A stretch of 64,000 nucleotides of DNA. It comes from Penelope pileata (Eukaryota; Chordata; Aves; Galliformes; Cracidae). The first letter of the stretch is position 1, and each line of letters starts with the position of its first letter. The notes beneath the pieces are model-generated. The model ran no database searches and was not told the origin of the DNA. It saw nothing but the letters and a program-made list of their open reading frames with translations. Location of the stretch: assembly GCA_013396635.1 (NCBI GenBank), contig WBMW01000797.1, positions 1 through 64,000 on the forward strand, read 5' to 3'. Of the stretch, positions 63,811 through 64,000 are shown piece by piece. A program made the position numbers and the translations under genes.

Positions 63811-64000
63811 CATACCGGGTATATGAAAATGCTTAAATATCTTTTCCCTTCCAACTTTACTGACTTTCTGTTTACATTTATATGAAGTGTTGATTTAGGC
63901 TCTAATTTTGGGACCCCTTTTGTGCAGATTTCCAGTACATCTGCAATGGATGTGCAGTCTGTTTACACAAAAAGAACTGCAGTGGTATAATCTTATAAGT

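Larger units (their letters stand above)
47481..64000. other. Non-coding region, probably HECW2 first intron
   Basis: About 16.5 kb of AT-rich sequence without a supported exon. The first HECW2 coding exon was looked for and not found, so it would lie beyond the window. Candidate conserved blocks are listed among the findings. The right end (63,600-64,000) is A-rich low-complexity and ordinary sequence. The intron assignment depends on the HECW2 promoter being at 47 kb. Confidence 0.45.

Noticed and set aside
1..64000. CRISPR arrays, operons, prophage or other prokaryotic systems
   Set aside because: The sequence is clearly vertebrate: spliced exons, CR1 element, CpG islands. No regularly spaced repeats or compact gene arrays were found.

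Overview
The window is vertebrate nuclear DNA, almost certainly avian. It has intron-rich gene structure, small CpG islands in an AT-rich background, and a CR1 LINE 3' fragment of the bird type inside an intron. The species cannot be fixed from sequence alone; a galliform-like bird is a reasonable guess. Two runs of N (one base at 156, twelve bases at 47263-47274) show it is a draft or scaffolded assembly.

Region 1 (1-19,080, + strand) holds one essentially complete gene, GTF3C3, the TFIIIC102 subunit of RNA polymerase III factor TFIIIC. I placed 19 coding exons from ATG 73 to stop 18479-18481, with a poly(A) signal at 19030. Exons 2-19 sum to 2,634 nt, exactly 878 codons including the stop, and every splice junction keeps the frame. 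Exon 1 is damaged by the N at 156. Two details stand out: intron 3 has a GC donor, and a 90-nt symmetric exon 9 adds about 30 acidic/Ser/Thr residues that I do not recall in the human protein. A CR1 element sits just after exon 14.

Region 2 (about 24-28.3 kb, - strand) holds the decayed remains of CCDC150, tail-to-tail with GTF3C3 as in mammals. Five exons can be aligned to the C-terminal third of the human protein as I remember it. They carry two in-frame stops, two single-base deletions and a destroyed splice donor. I could not find the N-terminal two thirds of the gene or one internal stretch. A CpG island with NRF1-like and ZNF143-like sites remains at 27.9-28.3 kb, where the gene's head would be expected.

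Region 3 (28.3-64 kb) has no coding exon that I can support. A second CpG island at 47.1-47.5 kb contains the N gap. By synteny it is the best candidate for the HECW2 promoter (+ strand), which would make the rest of the window HECW2 5' non-coding sequence and first intron. That is inference: no HECW2 coding sequence was recognised. The remainder is AT-rich non-coding DNA with simple repeats and a few candidate conserved blocks.

I did not find a novel multi-gene system. The most informative observation is the apparent loss of CCDC150 beside an intact GTF3C3.
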